DNA of 64,000 nucleotides, taken from assembly GCF_000179555.1 (NCBI RefSeq), contig NZ_AECZ01000004.1, positions 124,001 through 188,000 on the forward strand, read 5' to 3'. Numbering within the stretch: the stretch's first letter is position 1; each line of letters begins with the position of its first letter. This document shows positions 17,444 through 26,323 of the stretch, in pieces. This DNA is from Solidesulfovibrio fructosivorans JJ] (GTDB taxonomy: Bacteria; Desulfobacterota; Desulfovibrionia; Desulfovibrionales; Desulfovibrionaceae). Below the pieces are notes generated by a model that ran no database searches, was not told the DNA's origin, and saw only the letters and a list, made by a program, of their open reading frames with translations. The translations under genes and the position numbers were made by a program.

Positions 17444-17620
17444 CTGGTCCGAAGCATGCCGGCGGGTCACTTGGAACAATTTGCAAGATTTTCATTTCAT
17501 ATTGTAATAAAAAGAAATTCCGGGATGCGATTGGCGCAGGGCAGATATTTACGCATCAACTGTTATTGATATTGACAATCACAATCTATAAAGAAGAAGA
17601 AACCTTTTTTGAGGATGCCC
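17444..17620. promoter_or_regulatory. AT-rich leader of the AraC-family regulator gene
   Basis: 177 bases, much richer in A and T than the surrounding DNA (for example around 17490-17520 and 17570-17610). Promoter elements should lie here, but I could not assign a single convincing -35/-10 pair. No gene is seen. Confidence 0.4.
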
Positions 17621-18601
17621 ATGAAATACCAGTTTGATGTCGTAAACGGGGCGGAAGGTCGGGCGCATCACGTCGATTACCGGGTCGAGGCCGGACAGGG
17701 GGTGATGTCCACCGCAAGCCGGGTCATTGCCCTGCGACCGGATCTTCTCCTCAATATATCGGCCGTTCGCCCCGGCATTGAGGCCAAGTTCAAATTTGAA
17801 ATCGGCAAGGCCCCTGTGCAATTCGGATTCGTCGTGTCGGGCTCCAATCGCTGCACGTACTACGATGGCGCTTTAAAAAACCAGACGCATCTCCTCAAAC
17901 AGGGCTGCAACGGCATTTATTATTTCCCTGAGACATCAGGCGCCCTTGAAAGTGACCATGATTCCGGGGTATTTGTTGTAAGCATTTTGACAACGCCCTT
18001 ATTCTTGGATTCGTATTTCAAAGATGACAAAAGAAAGCTCTCTTGCGCATTCAAAAAAATAATGGCCGAACAGAAGGAACAATTTTATTGGCGAGGAGCG
18101 GAAAATCCCGCCAAGATGTCACTCCTTCTGCAGATAATACAAAATAAGTACAGTGACGGCGTTCAAAAAATGTTCTTGGAAAGCCGGGTGCTGGAACTCT
18201 TGGCTTGGCAGTTGAATGAATGTCTTGGTGCTGATCCCGATGAAAATCGAAACAAACAATCCTTGCGAACAAAAGATGTGGAACGCATCCAAGCCGCCAA
18301 GGAACTGCTTGTCAAAGATTTCGAAAATCCACCGAGTGTGGCCATGCTGGCCAAGCTGGTCGGCATCAATGAAAAAAAACTGAAAATCGGATTCAAGCAA
18401 GTCTTCGGGCGGCCTGTTTTTGAATACTTCCGCGAGTATCGCTTGGAGCGCGCCCGGGAACTGCTTGTTTCCGGCGATGTGACCGTAAGCGAAGCCGCAT
18501 ATCAAATCGGGTATCAGAGCCTGAGCCATTTCAGTCGGGCCTTTCGGGAGCGCTACGGCCTTAATCCCAAGGATTACGGCCGCGTCCGGGGTGGATTTTA
18601 A
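17621..18601 (+). CDS. AraC-family regulator of metal/siderophore uptake type (PchR/YbtA-like)
   Basis: 326 residues. Residues 1-220 form a sensor domain of the PchR group. The C-terminal 100 residues carry two helix-turn-helices: SVAMLAKLVGINEKKLKIGFKQVFG and VTVSEAAYQIGYQSLSHFSRAFRERYGLNPKDY, the latter with the AraC signature. Relatives bind a ferric siderophore and activate its receptor. ATG 17621 is chosen for the GAGG six bases upstream. The gene has noticeably lower GC and more A/T-ending codons than its neighbours, suggesting separate acquisition. The 45-bp repeats upstream of the exporter and receptor genes are its likely operators. Confidence 0.85.
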   Translation: MKYQFDVVNGAEGRAHHVDYRVEAGQGVMSTASRVIALRPDLLLNISAVRPGIEAKFKFEIGKAPVQFGFVVSGSNRCTYYDGALKNQTHLLKQGCNGIYYFPETSGALESDHDSGVFVVSILTTPLFLDSYFKDDKRKLSCAFKKIMAEQKEQFYWRGAENPAKMSLLLQIIQNKYSDGVQKMFLESRVLELLAWQLNECLGADPDENRNKQSLRTKDVERIQAAKELLVKDFENPPSVAMLAKLVGINEKKLKIGFKQVFGRPVFEYFREYRLERARELLVSGDVTVSEAAYQIGYQSLSHFSRAFRERYGLNPKDYGRVRGGF

Positions 18602-18718
18602 AAACAGTCACGGCTGCTGGCGGTGATGGCGGCCATGCCGCCGGGCATGTGAAGGCCCGTGCCGCCCCCCTCCTCCGTTTTCAAACGCGCCTCCGAATCT
18701 CAGGCGTCGGTTGGTCGA
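18602..18718. other. gap after the AraC gene
   Basis: No gene or obvious terminator is seen; an inverted GGCGG...CCGCC around 18615-18640 could form a weak hairpin. Confidence 0.35.
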
Positions 18719-18763
18719 AATTCCCTTCGCGGATCAAGAATCGTCCCGCCGCGGGTTAGCGCG
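18719..18763. promoter_or_regulatory. 45-bp repeat A, candidate AraC operator of the exporter operon
   Basis: AATTCCC, five variable bases, then GGATCAAGAATCG, TCCCGCC, GCGGG and TTAGCGCG. The last 33 bases match repeat B (22993-23037) at 28 positions, and AATTCCC is identical at the same distance in both. It lies about 84 bases before the exporter start. Confidence 0.65.
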
Positions 18764-18788
18764 GGTCGGCGCCCCCCTGTATGGATGG

Positions 18789-18809
18789 CATGACTGACTG
18801 TCAGTCATG
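18789..18809. promoter_or_regulatory. perfect TetR-type palindrome
   Basis: Ten-base arms CATGACTGAC (18789-18798) and GTCAGTCATG (18800-18809) flank a single T. The TGACTGAC core resembles known operators of the TetR/AcrR family. It lies 37 bases before the exporter start and downstream of repeat A, where a bound repressor would block transcription. The TetR-like gene at 22405 is the obvious candidate ligand-controlled repressor. Confidence 0.72.
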
Positions 18810-18846
18810 GTGCTGCGGTCAAAAGATCCAACAGGGAGCCGCGTTG

Positions 18847-20568
18847 ATGTACGGATCTATCGTAAAGCTTGTTGGCCCCATTGCCGACAAATTCGCCGTG
18901 AGCGTCTTGCTCGGTTTGCTGATCACGGCCTGCTATGCGGCGCAGGGTATTTTTCTGGCCTTGGCCCTGGCGCGCCTCATCCTGGGGGCGGGGAGCGGCG
19001 AGGCGACGCCATGGATCGCCGCCTTTGCCGTTGCCGCCTTGCTGCGGGCCGGTTTGATCTGGGCTTCGGAGATCGCCTCCACCGCCACGGCCCAGGCCGT
19101 CAAAACCCATTTACGCGATAAATTGTTGTCGCATGTGCTCACCCTTGGGCCGGGCATCACCCTCAAGCAGCAGACCGGCGATCTGCAAACCACGCTCGTC
19201 GCCGGGGTCGAGGCGCTGGAAACCTATTTCAGCCGCTACTTGCCGGCGATCGTCATTGCCATTTTCGGCTGCGGCGGAGTGTTGGCCGCGCTTTTTTATG
19301 TGGATTGGCGCTCGGCCCTGCTGCTTGGACTTTTCGTCATCGCCTATCCCGCCGCCGACTGGTTCTGGTTGCGCTGGCGGATGCCCAAACACACCGGCAT
19401 GTTCGAAGCCATGGGCGCCTTTGGCGCGTATCTGCTCGACAGCATCCAGGGCATCGTCACCTTGAAGGCCTTTGCCGCCACGCGGGAGCGCCGCCAGGCG
19501 CTGGCGACCCGGGCGGAAGCGCTTCGACGCCAATGCATGGCGACGCTTGGCGTCACGCTCGTGCGCCACGGCCTCACCGGCCTTTTGACCCTTTCCGGCA
19601 TTGCCGTGGTGCTCGCCTACGACAGTTGGCGCATCGCGGCCGGCGAGCTCGCGCCCTTGCCGCTTTTCATGACGCTCTTTCTCGCCCGGGAGGCCTTCCG
19701 CCCCCTCGAACGGCTGGAAAAGGAATTCCACACGGCCTGGTCCGCCGGGGGAGCCGTGGAGCCGATGCTGACGCTTCTGGCCGAGCGGCCGCCGGTCGGC
19801 GAACCGGACCATCCCGCGCCGGCGCCCCGGCGCTATGACATCACGTTCGACCAGGTCACCTTCGCCTATGAGACCGGCACGACGGCGGCCTTGTCGCATC
19901 TGTCGTTCGCCGTGGCCGAAAACGAATTCGTCGCCTTGGTCGGTCCTTCGGGAGCCGGGAAATCGACACTGGTCTCGCTGCTTATGCGGTTTTTCGATCC
20001 CCAGGAGGGAACGATCCGGATCGGCGGCACGGACATCCGGCAATTGCCGCTTCACCGCCTGCGGGAACTCTTCGGCGTCGTCTCCCAGGACACGGTGCTC
20101 TTTCACGGTTCGATCGAGGACAATTTGCGGATCGCCAAGCCGGACGCCAGCTCCGACGAAATCCGCGCTGCGGCCAAGGCCGCCCACATCCATGGCTTCA
20201 TTGCCAGCCTGCCCGACGGCTATGCGAGTCAAATCGGCGAGCGCGGCGCGAAGCTCTCCGGCGGCCAGCGCCAGCGGCTTTCCATTGCCCGGGCGCTGCT
20301 CAAAAATGCGCCCATCCTCATTCTCGACGAAGCCACCTCCAGCGTCGACAGCCTCACCGAACGGGCCATCCGCGAAGCCATCGAAGCGCCGGCCGCGCGC
20401 CGCACGACGCTTGTCATCGCCCATCGCCTGTCCACCGTGGCCAAGGCCGACCGCATTCTCGTCCTTGAGGCGGGAAATGTGGTCGAGGAAGGCGCGCACG
20501 AACAGCTTGCCCACACCCACGGCGTCTACGCGAAACTCATGGCCGCCCAGGAAGGAGCCGCCGCATGA
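18847..20568 (+). CDS. exporter-type ABC half-transporter, YbtP/Q-like, subunit 1
   Basis: 573 residues: six-helix membrane domain (about 1-300) fused to an ATPase domain. Walker A GPSGAGKST starts at G366, the signature LSGGQRQR at 470, and Walker B ILDEATSSVDS follows. ATG 18847 has AGGGA upstream; a longer frame would start inside the TetR palindrome region. It overlaps the second half-transporter by four bases (ATGA), so the two probably form a heterodimer. In the ybt and Irt systems such 'exporter-fold' pairs import iron-siderophores or siderophore; the direction here is not determined. Confidence 0.87.
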   Translation: MYGSIVKLVGPIADKFAVSVLLGLLITACYAAQGIFLALALARLILGAGSGEATPWIAAFAVAALLRAGLIWASEIASTATAQAVKTHLRDKLLSHVLTLGPGITLKQQTGDLQTTLVAGVEALETYFSRYLPAIVIAIFGCGGVLAALFYVDWRSALLLGLFVIAYPAADWFWLRWRMPKHTGMFEAMGAFGAYLLDSIQGIVTLKAFAATRERRQALATRAEALRRQCMATLGVTLVRHGLTGLLTLSGIAVVLAYDSWRIAAGELAPLPLFMTLFLAREAFRPLERLEKEFHTAWSAGGAVEPMLTLLAERPPVGEPDHPAPAPRRYDITFDQVTFAYETGTTAALSHLSFAVAENEFVALVGPSGAGKSTLVSLLMRFFDPQEGTIRIGGTDIRQLPLHRLRELFGVVSQDTVLFHGSIEDNLRIAKPDASSDEIRAAAKAAHIHGFIASLPDGYASQIGERGAKLSGGQRQRLSIARALLKNAPILILDEATSSVDSLTERAIREAIEAPAARRTTLVIAHRLSTVAKADRILVLEAGNVVEEGAHEQLAHTHGVYAKLMAAQEGAAA

Positions 20569-22331
20569 CCACCATCGCATCCACACTGTCCGCTGCCGAC
20601 GGGAACGAAAGCCGGGCCGGGCTGCTCGGCCTTATTCCCCTTGTGAAAAGCCGCTGGGGACTGCTCGCCTGGACCATCCTTTCCGGCATCCTCAGCCAGG
20701 GGGGGGCTCTTGCCACCTTCGCCGTCGGCGCCTGGCTGGTCGGCCGGGCGGCAACCGGAACGCCGCCGGCGGCGCTAGTGCCCGGATTCTGGATTCTCGG
20801 CATCGCCGTGGCCATCGCCGTCGGCGCGCGCCAGTGGCAGGCCTACGTGTCCCATGAACTGGCCTTTTCCCTCATCGAAACCCTGCAGGTCGGGATTTAC
20901 GACGGCCTGGAACGCTCGGCCCCGCGCTATGTGCTGGGCCGGCGCACCGGCGAGTTGGCCTCGGTGGCCACGGCGGACGCGGAGCTGATGGAGCATTTTT
21001 ATGCCCATACGCTCGCCGATTACGTCGGCGCCATCATCGTCCCGCTGGGCGCGCTTGTCGTCCTCGCCTTTTTGCATCCCCTGGCCGCGCTGACGCTGCT
21101 GCCGTTCATGCTCCTCGTTGCCTCGGTGCCGTATTGGCTGGCCAGCCGGGCCGGGGCCCAGGGCCGCGTCGTCATGGAACACCTGGGCCGGCTCAACGCC
21201 GATACCGTGGAAACCATCCAATCCCTGCGCGAACTGGCCATTTTCGGCCGGGAAAAGGACTTTCTCGACCGCCTTCGCGAAGGATCGCAAAGGCTTGCCG
21301 CGACGCAACGCCGCTACGGCATCCGCGCCGGGCTCGAACACGCGGCCATCGATCTGTCCGTGGCCGGCGCGACGCTGGCCGCGGCGATCGTCGGGCTTTG
21401 GCTGCTGCGCGCCGGAGACCTGCCGCTGGCCTCTTATCCGCTCATGCTGGTGCTGTCCGGCGCGGCGCTCATTCCCATCGTCGAGGTGACCCAAACCGCC
21501 CGCAAACTCGGCGAATTGCGGGCCGGCGCCCGGCGCATCCTGACCATCTTCACCCAGAAGAGCTGCGTCCGGGATGACGGCCAGGCCCCGATCCCAAACG
21601 ACACGACCTTGTCCTTTGAAACCGTGGGGTTCCGTTATGACACCGCGGGGGGGAAGCCGGTTCTCGACGGGATCAGCCTGACGCTACCTCCCGGGGAAAT
21701 GGTGGCGCTGGTCGGCGCCTCGGGAGCGGGAAAAAGCACCTGCGCCGCGCTGGCCCTGCGGTTTTGGGATGTGACGGGCGGGTCCATCCGGCTTGGGGGG
21801 CGGGACATTCGCGAGCTTCCCCTGACGGCCTTGCGCCGGGAAATCGCCTGGGTCCCCCAGGAGGTGCACCTTTTCAACGAGAGTGTTGCCGACAATATCC
21901 GGCTCGGGAAGCCCGAGGCCTCGTTGGAGGATGTGGAACGCGCGGCGCGTCTGGCCCAGGCCCATACGTTCATCACGGCGCTTCCGGAAGGCTACGACAC
22001 GCGCTGCGGCGAACAAGGGGCGCGGCTTTCCGGCGGGCAGCGGCAGCGCATCGCCATTGCCCGGGCGCTGCTCGTCCAAGCGCCCATCCTTCTCCTTGAC
22101 GAGGCCTCATCCAACCTTGACAGCGAAAACGAAGCCGCGTTCCAGGCCGCCCTGGCCTCCATTCGCGGCAAGCGGGCCATGTTGGTGATCGCCCATCGGC
22201 TTTCCACCATCAAACACGCCGATCGGATTCTGGTTATGGAGCGCGGACGCATCGTCGAACAGGGAACCCATGCCCAACTCCTCGCCAAAGGCGGAGCCTA
22301 CGCCGCCCTGGCCGAAGCATCGGAAGACTGA
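20565..22331 (+). CDS. exporter-type ABC half-transporter, YbtP/Q-like, subunit 2
   Basis: 588 residues, six-helix membrane domain followed by an ATPase domain with Walker A GASGAGKST (from G384), signature LSGGQRQR and Walker B LLLDEASSNLDSE. Both nucleotide sites of the pair look complete, including the glutamate after Walker B. Overlap with subunit 1 implies translational coupling. The pair is similar in size and layout to YbtP/YbtQ and to CydDC, but the TonB receptor and AraC neighbours favour the former. Confidence 0.87.
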   Translation: MTTIASTLSAADGNESRAGLLGLIPLVKSRWGLLAWTILSGILSQGGALATFAVGAWLVGRAATGTPPAALVPGFWILGIAVAIAVGARQWQAYVSHELAFSLIETLQVGIYDGLERSAPRYVLGRRTGELASVATADAELMEHFYAHTLADYVGAIIVPLGALVVLAFLHPLAALTLLPFMLLVASVPYWLASRAGAQGRVVMEHLGRLNADTVETIQSLRELAIFGREKDFLDRLREGSQRLAATQRRYGIRAGLEHAAIDLSVAGATLAAAIVGLWLLRAGDLPLASYPLMLVLSGAALIPIVEVTQTARKLGELRAGARRILTIFTQKSCVRDDGQAPIPNDTTLSFETVGFRYDTAGGKPVLDGISLTLPPGEMVALVGASGAGKSTCAALALRFWDVTGGSIRLGGRDIRELPLTALRREIAWVPQEVHLFNESVADNIRLGKPEASLEDVERAARLAQAHTFITALPEGYDTRCGEQGARLSGGQRQRIAIARALLVQAPILLLDEASSNLDSENEAAFQAALASIRGKRAMLVIAHRLSTIKHADRILVMERGRIVEQGTHAQLLAKGGAYAALAEASED

Positions 22332-22347
22332 GCCGGGAGCCTGCTCC

Positions 22348-22389
22348 GGCTTGCGCGTGGGCCCCGCCCAGGGAGCTCACGCGCAAGCC
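22348..22389. terminator. 12-bp hairpin after the exporter pair
   Basis: Arms GGCTTGCGCGTG (22348-22359) and its exact complement (22378-22389) surround an 18-base loop. It lies 16 bases after the exporter stop and 15 bases before the TetR start. It lacks a T-run, so it may attenuate rather than stop transcription, or serve as a regulator site. Confidence 0.45.
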
Positions 22390-22404
22390 AATCCGTGTTT
22401 CCCC

Positions 22405-22989
22405 ATGCCTGACCTTCCTCGCACAAAACCGGCCGCTCTCCGGCGCGATGCATTGCTCGACGCGGCGGAGCGTCTCTTTCGGGAGCGCGGCTTCGCCGCC
22501 ACCAGCGTCGATGCGATCGTTGCGGCGGCAGGTGTGGCGAAAGGCACTTTTTACTTATATTTTAAAAGCAAGACAGCCTCGCTCGTTGCCTTGCAAGACC
22601 GGTTTGTCTTCCAGTTCCGTGATGCCATCGAGCAGGCGGTTGGCGCGCACGTCGACTGGTCCGACCGTCTCGACGCCTGGATCACGGCGGCGCTTAACGG
22701 CTATCTCGACCAGACAGCGGTGCATGATGTGGTCTTTCACGAGGTGCGCCCCTGCGCACGACGGATCAAATCCAATCATCTGGTCATCCAATCCCTTGCC
22801 CTGTTGATTGAGGGAGGGGCGGCAACCGGCGCGTGGCGGACGGAGGATGCCCGTCTGACAGCGGTCATGCTCTTCAGCGCGCTTCATGGCGCCGCGGATG
22901 CCGCCATCGCGGGATTGACGCCGCTTGATCGCTCCGCCTGCCTTGCCGCGGTGCTCCGCTTTTGCCGCCGCGTGCTTGGCCTTGCCTGA
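22405..22989 (+). CDS. TetR-family regulator
   Basis: 194 residues. The N-terminal helix-turn-helix is typical: RRDALLDAAERLFRERGFAATSVDAIVAAAGVAKGTFYLYFKSK (about residues 12-56). The helical C-terminal domain would bind a ligand. ATG 22405 is chosen because the family-like sequence begins only a few residues later, although the ribosome-binding site is weak; the open frame continues upstream in the intergenic hairpin. It lies between the exporter pair and the receptor, and the palindrome at 18789 is its probable operator. Confidence 0.85.
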   Translation: MPDLPRTKPAALRRDALLDAAERLFRERGFAATSVDAIVAAAGVAKGTFYLYFKSKTASLVALQDRFVFQFRDAIEQAVGAHVDWSDRLDAWITAALNGYLDQTAVHDVVFHEVRPCARRIKSNHLVIQSLALLIEGGAATGAWRTEDARLTAVMLFSALHGAADAAIAGLTPLDRSACLAAVLRFCRRVLGLA

Positions 22990-22992
22990 AAA

Positions 22993-23037
22993 AATTCCCC
23001 GCTTGGATCAAAAATTGACCCGCCTCGGGCTAGCGCG
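22993..23037. promoter_or_regulatory. 45-bp repeat B, candidate AraC operator of the receptor operon
   Basis: Same arrangement as repeat A: AATTCCC, five variable bases, GGATCAAAAATTG, ACCCGCC, TCGGG, CTAGCGCG. Its right end lies 131 bases before the receptor ATG. The sequence overlaps the TetR gene's downstream side only, so it serves the receptor transcript. Confidence 0.65.
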
Positions 23038-23062
23038 AACCCATGGTCCGATATATTGATCC

Positions 23063-23077
23063 TGAAAATCAATTTCG
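23063..23077. promoter_or_regulatory. possible Fur box upstream of the TonB receptor
   Basis: TGAAAAT-C-AATTTCG fits the 7-1-7 Fur pattern (TGATAAT-N-ATTATCA) at 10 of 14 arm positions. It lies 92 bases before the receptor start and next to repeat B, as expected for joint Fur repression and AraC activation. Confidence 0.4.
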
Positions 23078-23168
23078 TCTAGATTCCGTGCCACACTCCC
23101 AAGAAAGTACGATCCCGTTCGTGGCACAGGTTTTCGGGCGAAGCGTAAGCACAGGGGGGCCTTCGTTC

Positions 23169-25259
23169 ATGCTGGTGTTGCGATTTCTCATCGTCTTCAT
23201 GTTGCTGCTGTTGCCTGCCACCGCCTTCGCCGAAGACAACGCGAAAAAGGGAGCGGGCGCGTCCGAGAAACTTAAAACCCTCGTCCTTGAGCCGGTGACC
23301 GTCACCGCCACCAAGCGCGAGGAAAGCTTGGAAAAAGTACCTGCCAGCATTTCCACGGTGTCCGATACGCAGATCGAGGAAATGGGCGCCTGGAAACTTG
23401 GCGAGGTGCTGGACACGCTGCCGAACGTCTGGATGAAAAACGCGACGTCCGGGGATGGCATCGTGATTCGCGGCCTGTCGTCTTTCGACACATCCATCTA
23501 TTCGCCGGTGGGGCTTTATGTGGACGACGTGCCCTATCCGGTGACCTACATGCAAAACCTGCTTTTTCTCGACGTGGAACGCATCGAAGTGCTGCGCGGC
23601 CCCCAGGGGACGCTGTACGGCCGCAACAGCGAGGCCGGCGTGGTCAATGTGGTGCTCAAAAAGCCGGACAACCAGGTTCGGGCCAGCGTGTTCTCGGATT
23701 ACGGCAGCTACAATACCCTGCGCGCCGGCGCCAATGTCAGTACCCCCCTGATCAAGGACAAGCTCTTTCTGGCCGGCAATTTCGTTCGCTACCAGACAGA
23801 CGGCTACATGCACAACGAGTACAAGGATGACGACAGGGCCGCCAAGGACGAATCCATGCGGGGCAGGGGCGTATTGCGCTGGACGCCGACCGATGCCTTC
23901 GATCTGCGTCTGACCATGGACGCCAGCCACACCGACAAGGGGATCGGCAGGCTGCGCTATGAAACGGGCTCGAATGCGACAAAACGCTTCAACGTCATAT
24001 CGGACGCCTCGGATGACGCCGAGGAAAATGTCATCAATCCATCCTTCACCGCCAAGTATTCCGGGCCGGCGGTTGAGGTGACCTCCATCACCAGCTACAT
24101 GGATTACCGCTACCAGTTCCTGTCCGACCGCGACCGCACTTCCACATTCAAGAGCTATTCCGACCAGGACCTCAAGCAGCAGGGCATCACGCAGGAGTTG
24201 CGGTTCGCCTCGCCGGGCAAACAGCGACTCAACTGGCTTTTCGGTCTGTTCGGCAGCTCCACGCGTTCCGATATCCAAATGAACGCCATCTCTTCCGTTT
24301 CCAAAGCTTCCACGTATGCCGACACGGACGCCACGGAGTCGAGCTGGGCCGCCTTCGGCCAGGCGACCTATTCCATTTTGGACAACCTGCGCCTCACGGC
24401 CGGACTGCGCGGGGAATACGCCCTTGCCCATGGCGGTCAGACCCACCGCGTCGGCACGACGAGCCTGGTCGGCTACAGCAAGGAGCTCGATTCCTTCGAG
24501 GTCCTGCCCATGGCTTCTCTGGCCTACGACGTGACGCCCAATGTCACGGCCTATGCCACGTGGTCCAACGGTTTTCTGGCCGGCGGGTTCAATTATTACG
24601 CGGCCGACAGCCTTTCGACGTTCTATTACCAGCCCGAACACACCACGAACTACGAAGTGGGGCTCAAGACCAACTGGTTTAACCAGAAGCTTATAGCCAA
24701 TGTTTCCGTTTTTTATACCGACATCCGCGACAAGCAGGTACGCGAGGAAGACCCTGCCGGCGGTATTGGCGTGTGGAAGTTCACCAACGCCGGCCGGGCC
24801 CATTCCCAGGGCGTGGAAGTCGAGCTGACGGGAAAGCCGCTTGCCGGCCTCGAACTCCAGGGAGGACTCGGCTACACCTACTCGGTTGTCGACGACTGGA
24901 CCGTCAACCAGAACGGCGTGCCGTACAGCTACAAGGGCAAGCGCCTGCCCTGGGCCCCGGATCTCACCTACCACCTCGGCGCGGGGTATGCCCATCCCTG
25001 CGGCCTCTTCGCCCGGGCCGACCTCTACGGCGCGGGCACCCAGTATTTCGACGCCGAAAACAGCCTCAGCCAGGAAGGCTTCGCCCTGGTCAACGCCCGT
25101 GTCGGCTATGCCTTCAAGCAGTGGGAACTCGCCCTGTGGGGCAAGAACATCTTCGATGTCGACCATGCCACCAAAAAGGTTCGCGACCGTTCGCGCAACG
25201 TGCTTGTCGAGGACGGCGCACCGCAAACATTCGGCGCTTCGCTCACCTGGAGGTTTTAG
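23169..25259 (+). CDS. TonB-dependent outer-membrane receptor, FyuA-like
   Basis: 696 residues. A signal peptide (MLVLRFLIVFMLLLLPATAFA) is followed by the TonB box region (LEPVTVTATKREE), the plug domain (VPASISTVSDTQIEEMGAW; RIEVLRGPQGTLYGRNSEAGVVNVV) and a beta-barrel ending in phenylalanine (SLTWRF). ATG 23169 is used because it begins the signal peptide; the frame is open another 42 codons upstream without such features. The plug and the barrel pattern recall the pesticin/yersiniabactin receptor. It should import a chelated metal or similar ligand using energy from the ExbB/ExbD/TonB encoded in the same island. Confidence 0.92.
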   Translation: MLVLRFLIVFMLLLLPATAFAEDNAKKGAGASEKLKTLVLEPVTVTATKREESLEKVPASISTVSDTQIEEMGAWKLGEVLDTLPNVWMKNATSGDGIVIRGLSSFDTSIYSPVGLYVDDVPYPVTYMQNLLFLDVERIEVLRGPQGTLYGRNSEAGVVNVVLKKPDNQVRASVFSDYGSYNTLRAGANVSTPLIKDKLFLAGNFVRYQTDGYMHNEYKDDDRAAKDESMRGRGVLRWTPTDAFDLRLTMDASHTDKGIGRLRYETGSNATKRFNVISDASDDAEENVINPSFTAKYSGPAVEVTSITSYMDYRYQFLSDRDRTSTFKSYSDQDLKQQGITQELRFASPGKQRLNWLFGLFGSSTRSDIQMNAISSVSKASTYADTDATESSWAAFGQATYSILDNLRLTAGLRGEYALAHGGQTHRVGTTSLVGYSKELDSFEVLPMASLAYDVTPNVTAYATWSNGFLAGGFNYYAADSLSTFYYQPEHTTNYEVGLKTNWFNQKLIANVSVFYTDIRDKQVREEDPAGGIGVWKFTNAGRAHSQGVEVELTGKPLAGLELQGGLGYTYSVVDDWTVNQNGVPYSYKGKRLPWAPDLTYHLGAGYAHPCGLFARADLYGAGTQYFDAENSLSQEGFALVNARVGYAFKQWELALWGKNIFDVDHATKKVRDRSRNVLVEDGAPQTFGASLTWRF

Positions 25260-25261
25260 GC

Positions 25262-26323
25262 ATGCGGGGGGAAACGGTTTTGGACTTGGGTCAGGAAGAC
25301 CGCCCGTCTATTGCGCCATTCTTCGATTGGCTGCTCGGACCGGTGCGCATGGCCCTCCTGGATGCGGCGATCACCCTTGGCATCGCCGACATCCTGGCCG
25401 AGGCGGGTGATCCCGACGAAATCGCCGCGCGTTTGAAGACGCATCCCGGCAATACGCGGCATTTCCTCGACGCCCTGGCGGCTTTGGGCCTGGCCGCAAA
25501 AAGGCGGGGCCGCTACGCCAACACGCCGCTTGCCAGCCGGTATCTGCGTCGGGAGAGCCCGACGTACATGGGTGGTCTCGTCGAAAATCTCAAAAGAATA
25601 CAGCACCGCAATCTGCCGCGCCTGATGGAACTGCTCGAATCCGGGCCGCCGCCCGTGGCCCGGGAAGACCGCCTGGACGGCGATGCGCAATGGAAGCGTT
25701 CCGCCAGGGACCTCGCCTGCTACCAAAGGGCCGGCATGGCCGAGTTGGCCGCCGACATCGTCGCTTCCCTGCCCGAAAGCCCCAAGCTGCGCCGCATGCT
25801 CGATTTCGGGGGGGGGCCGGGCATCATCGGGCTGGGCATTTTGACGCGGTTTCCGGTCATGCGGGGCGCGCTCGCCGATTTGCCGGCGGTCATCGAGGTG
25901 GCGCGGGAGGAAATCGAGACGGCCGGCATGGCCGGGCGGGTGGAGCTTTATCCCGGCGACTACAACACCGCTTCCTTCGGTTCGGGCTACGACCTCGTCT
26001 GGGCCAGCCACAACCTGTACTACGCCAAGGATCTTGAGGGACTTTTGGCCCGTATTCTGGATGCCCTGCACCCTGGCGGCGTCTTTATCAGTTTCCATGA
26101 GGGACTGACCGGGGAACACACCAAGCCCCCCTTCTATGTTCTTTCCCGGGTATCGCTGGCCCTTGAGGGGCAGGATGTATCCTTCGAGGCGGGAGAGATC
26201 GCCAGTGCCGCCTTGGCCGCCGGGTTCCTCTCCATCGAAACGAGGATCCGCGACACCCCCATGGGCGAGGTCCGTGTGGATATTTTGCGCAAGGCCGGCA
26301 GCCTCGGGGAGACCGCGGCATGA
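25262..26323 (+). CDS. SAM-dependent methyltransferase (dimerising O-methyltransferase type)
   Basis: 353 residues. N-terminal dimerisation helices (PFFDWLLGPVRMALLDAAITLGIADIL; TRHFLDALAALGLA) are followed by a Rossmann domain with motif I MLDFGGGPGIIGLGI, motif II ALADLPAVIEVA and the post-motif SHNLYY. This is the layout of acetylserotonin/hydroxyneurosporene O-methyltransferases. It lies between the receptor and the periplasmic binding protein, so it probably acts on the imported ligand, a cofactor or a precursor. GGAGG precedes ATG 25262. It overlaps the binding protein gene by four bases. The usual catalytic histidine-glutamate pair could not be confirmed by eye. Confidence 0.8.
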   Translation: MRGETVLDLGQEDRPSIAPFFDWLLGPVRMALLDAAITLGIADILAEAGDPDEIAARLKTHPGNTRHFLDALAALGLAAKRRGRYANTPLASRYLRRESPTYMGGLVENLKRIQHRNLPRLMELLESGPPPVAREDRLDGDAQWKRSARDLACYQRAGMAELAADIVASLPESPKLRRMLDFGGGPGIIGLGILTRFPVMRGALADLPAVIEVAREEIETAGMAGRVELYPGDYNTASFGSGYDLVWASHNLYYAKDLEGLLARILDALHPGGVFISFHEGLTGEHTKPPFYVLSRVSLALEGQDVSFEAGEIASAALAAGFLSIETRIRDTPMGEVRVDILRKAGSLGETAA

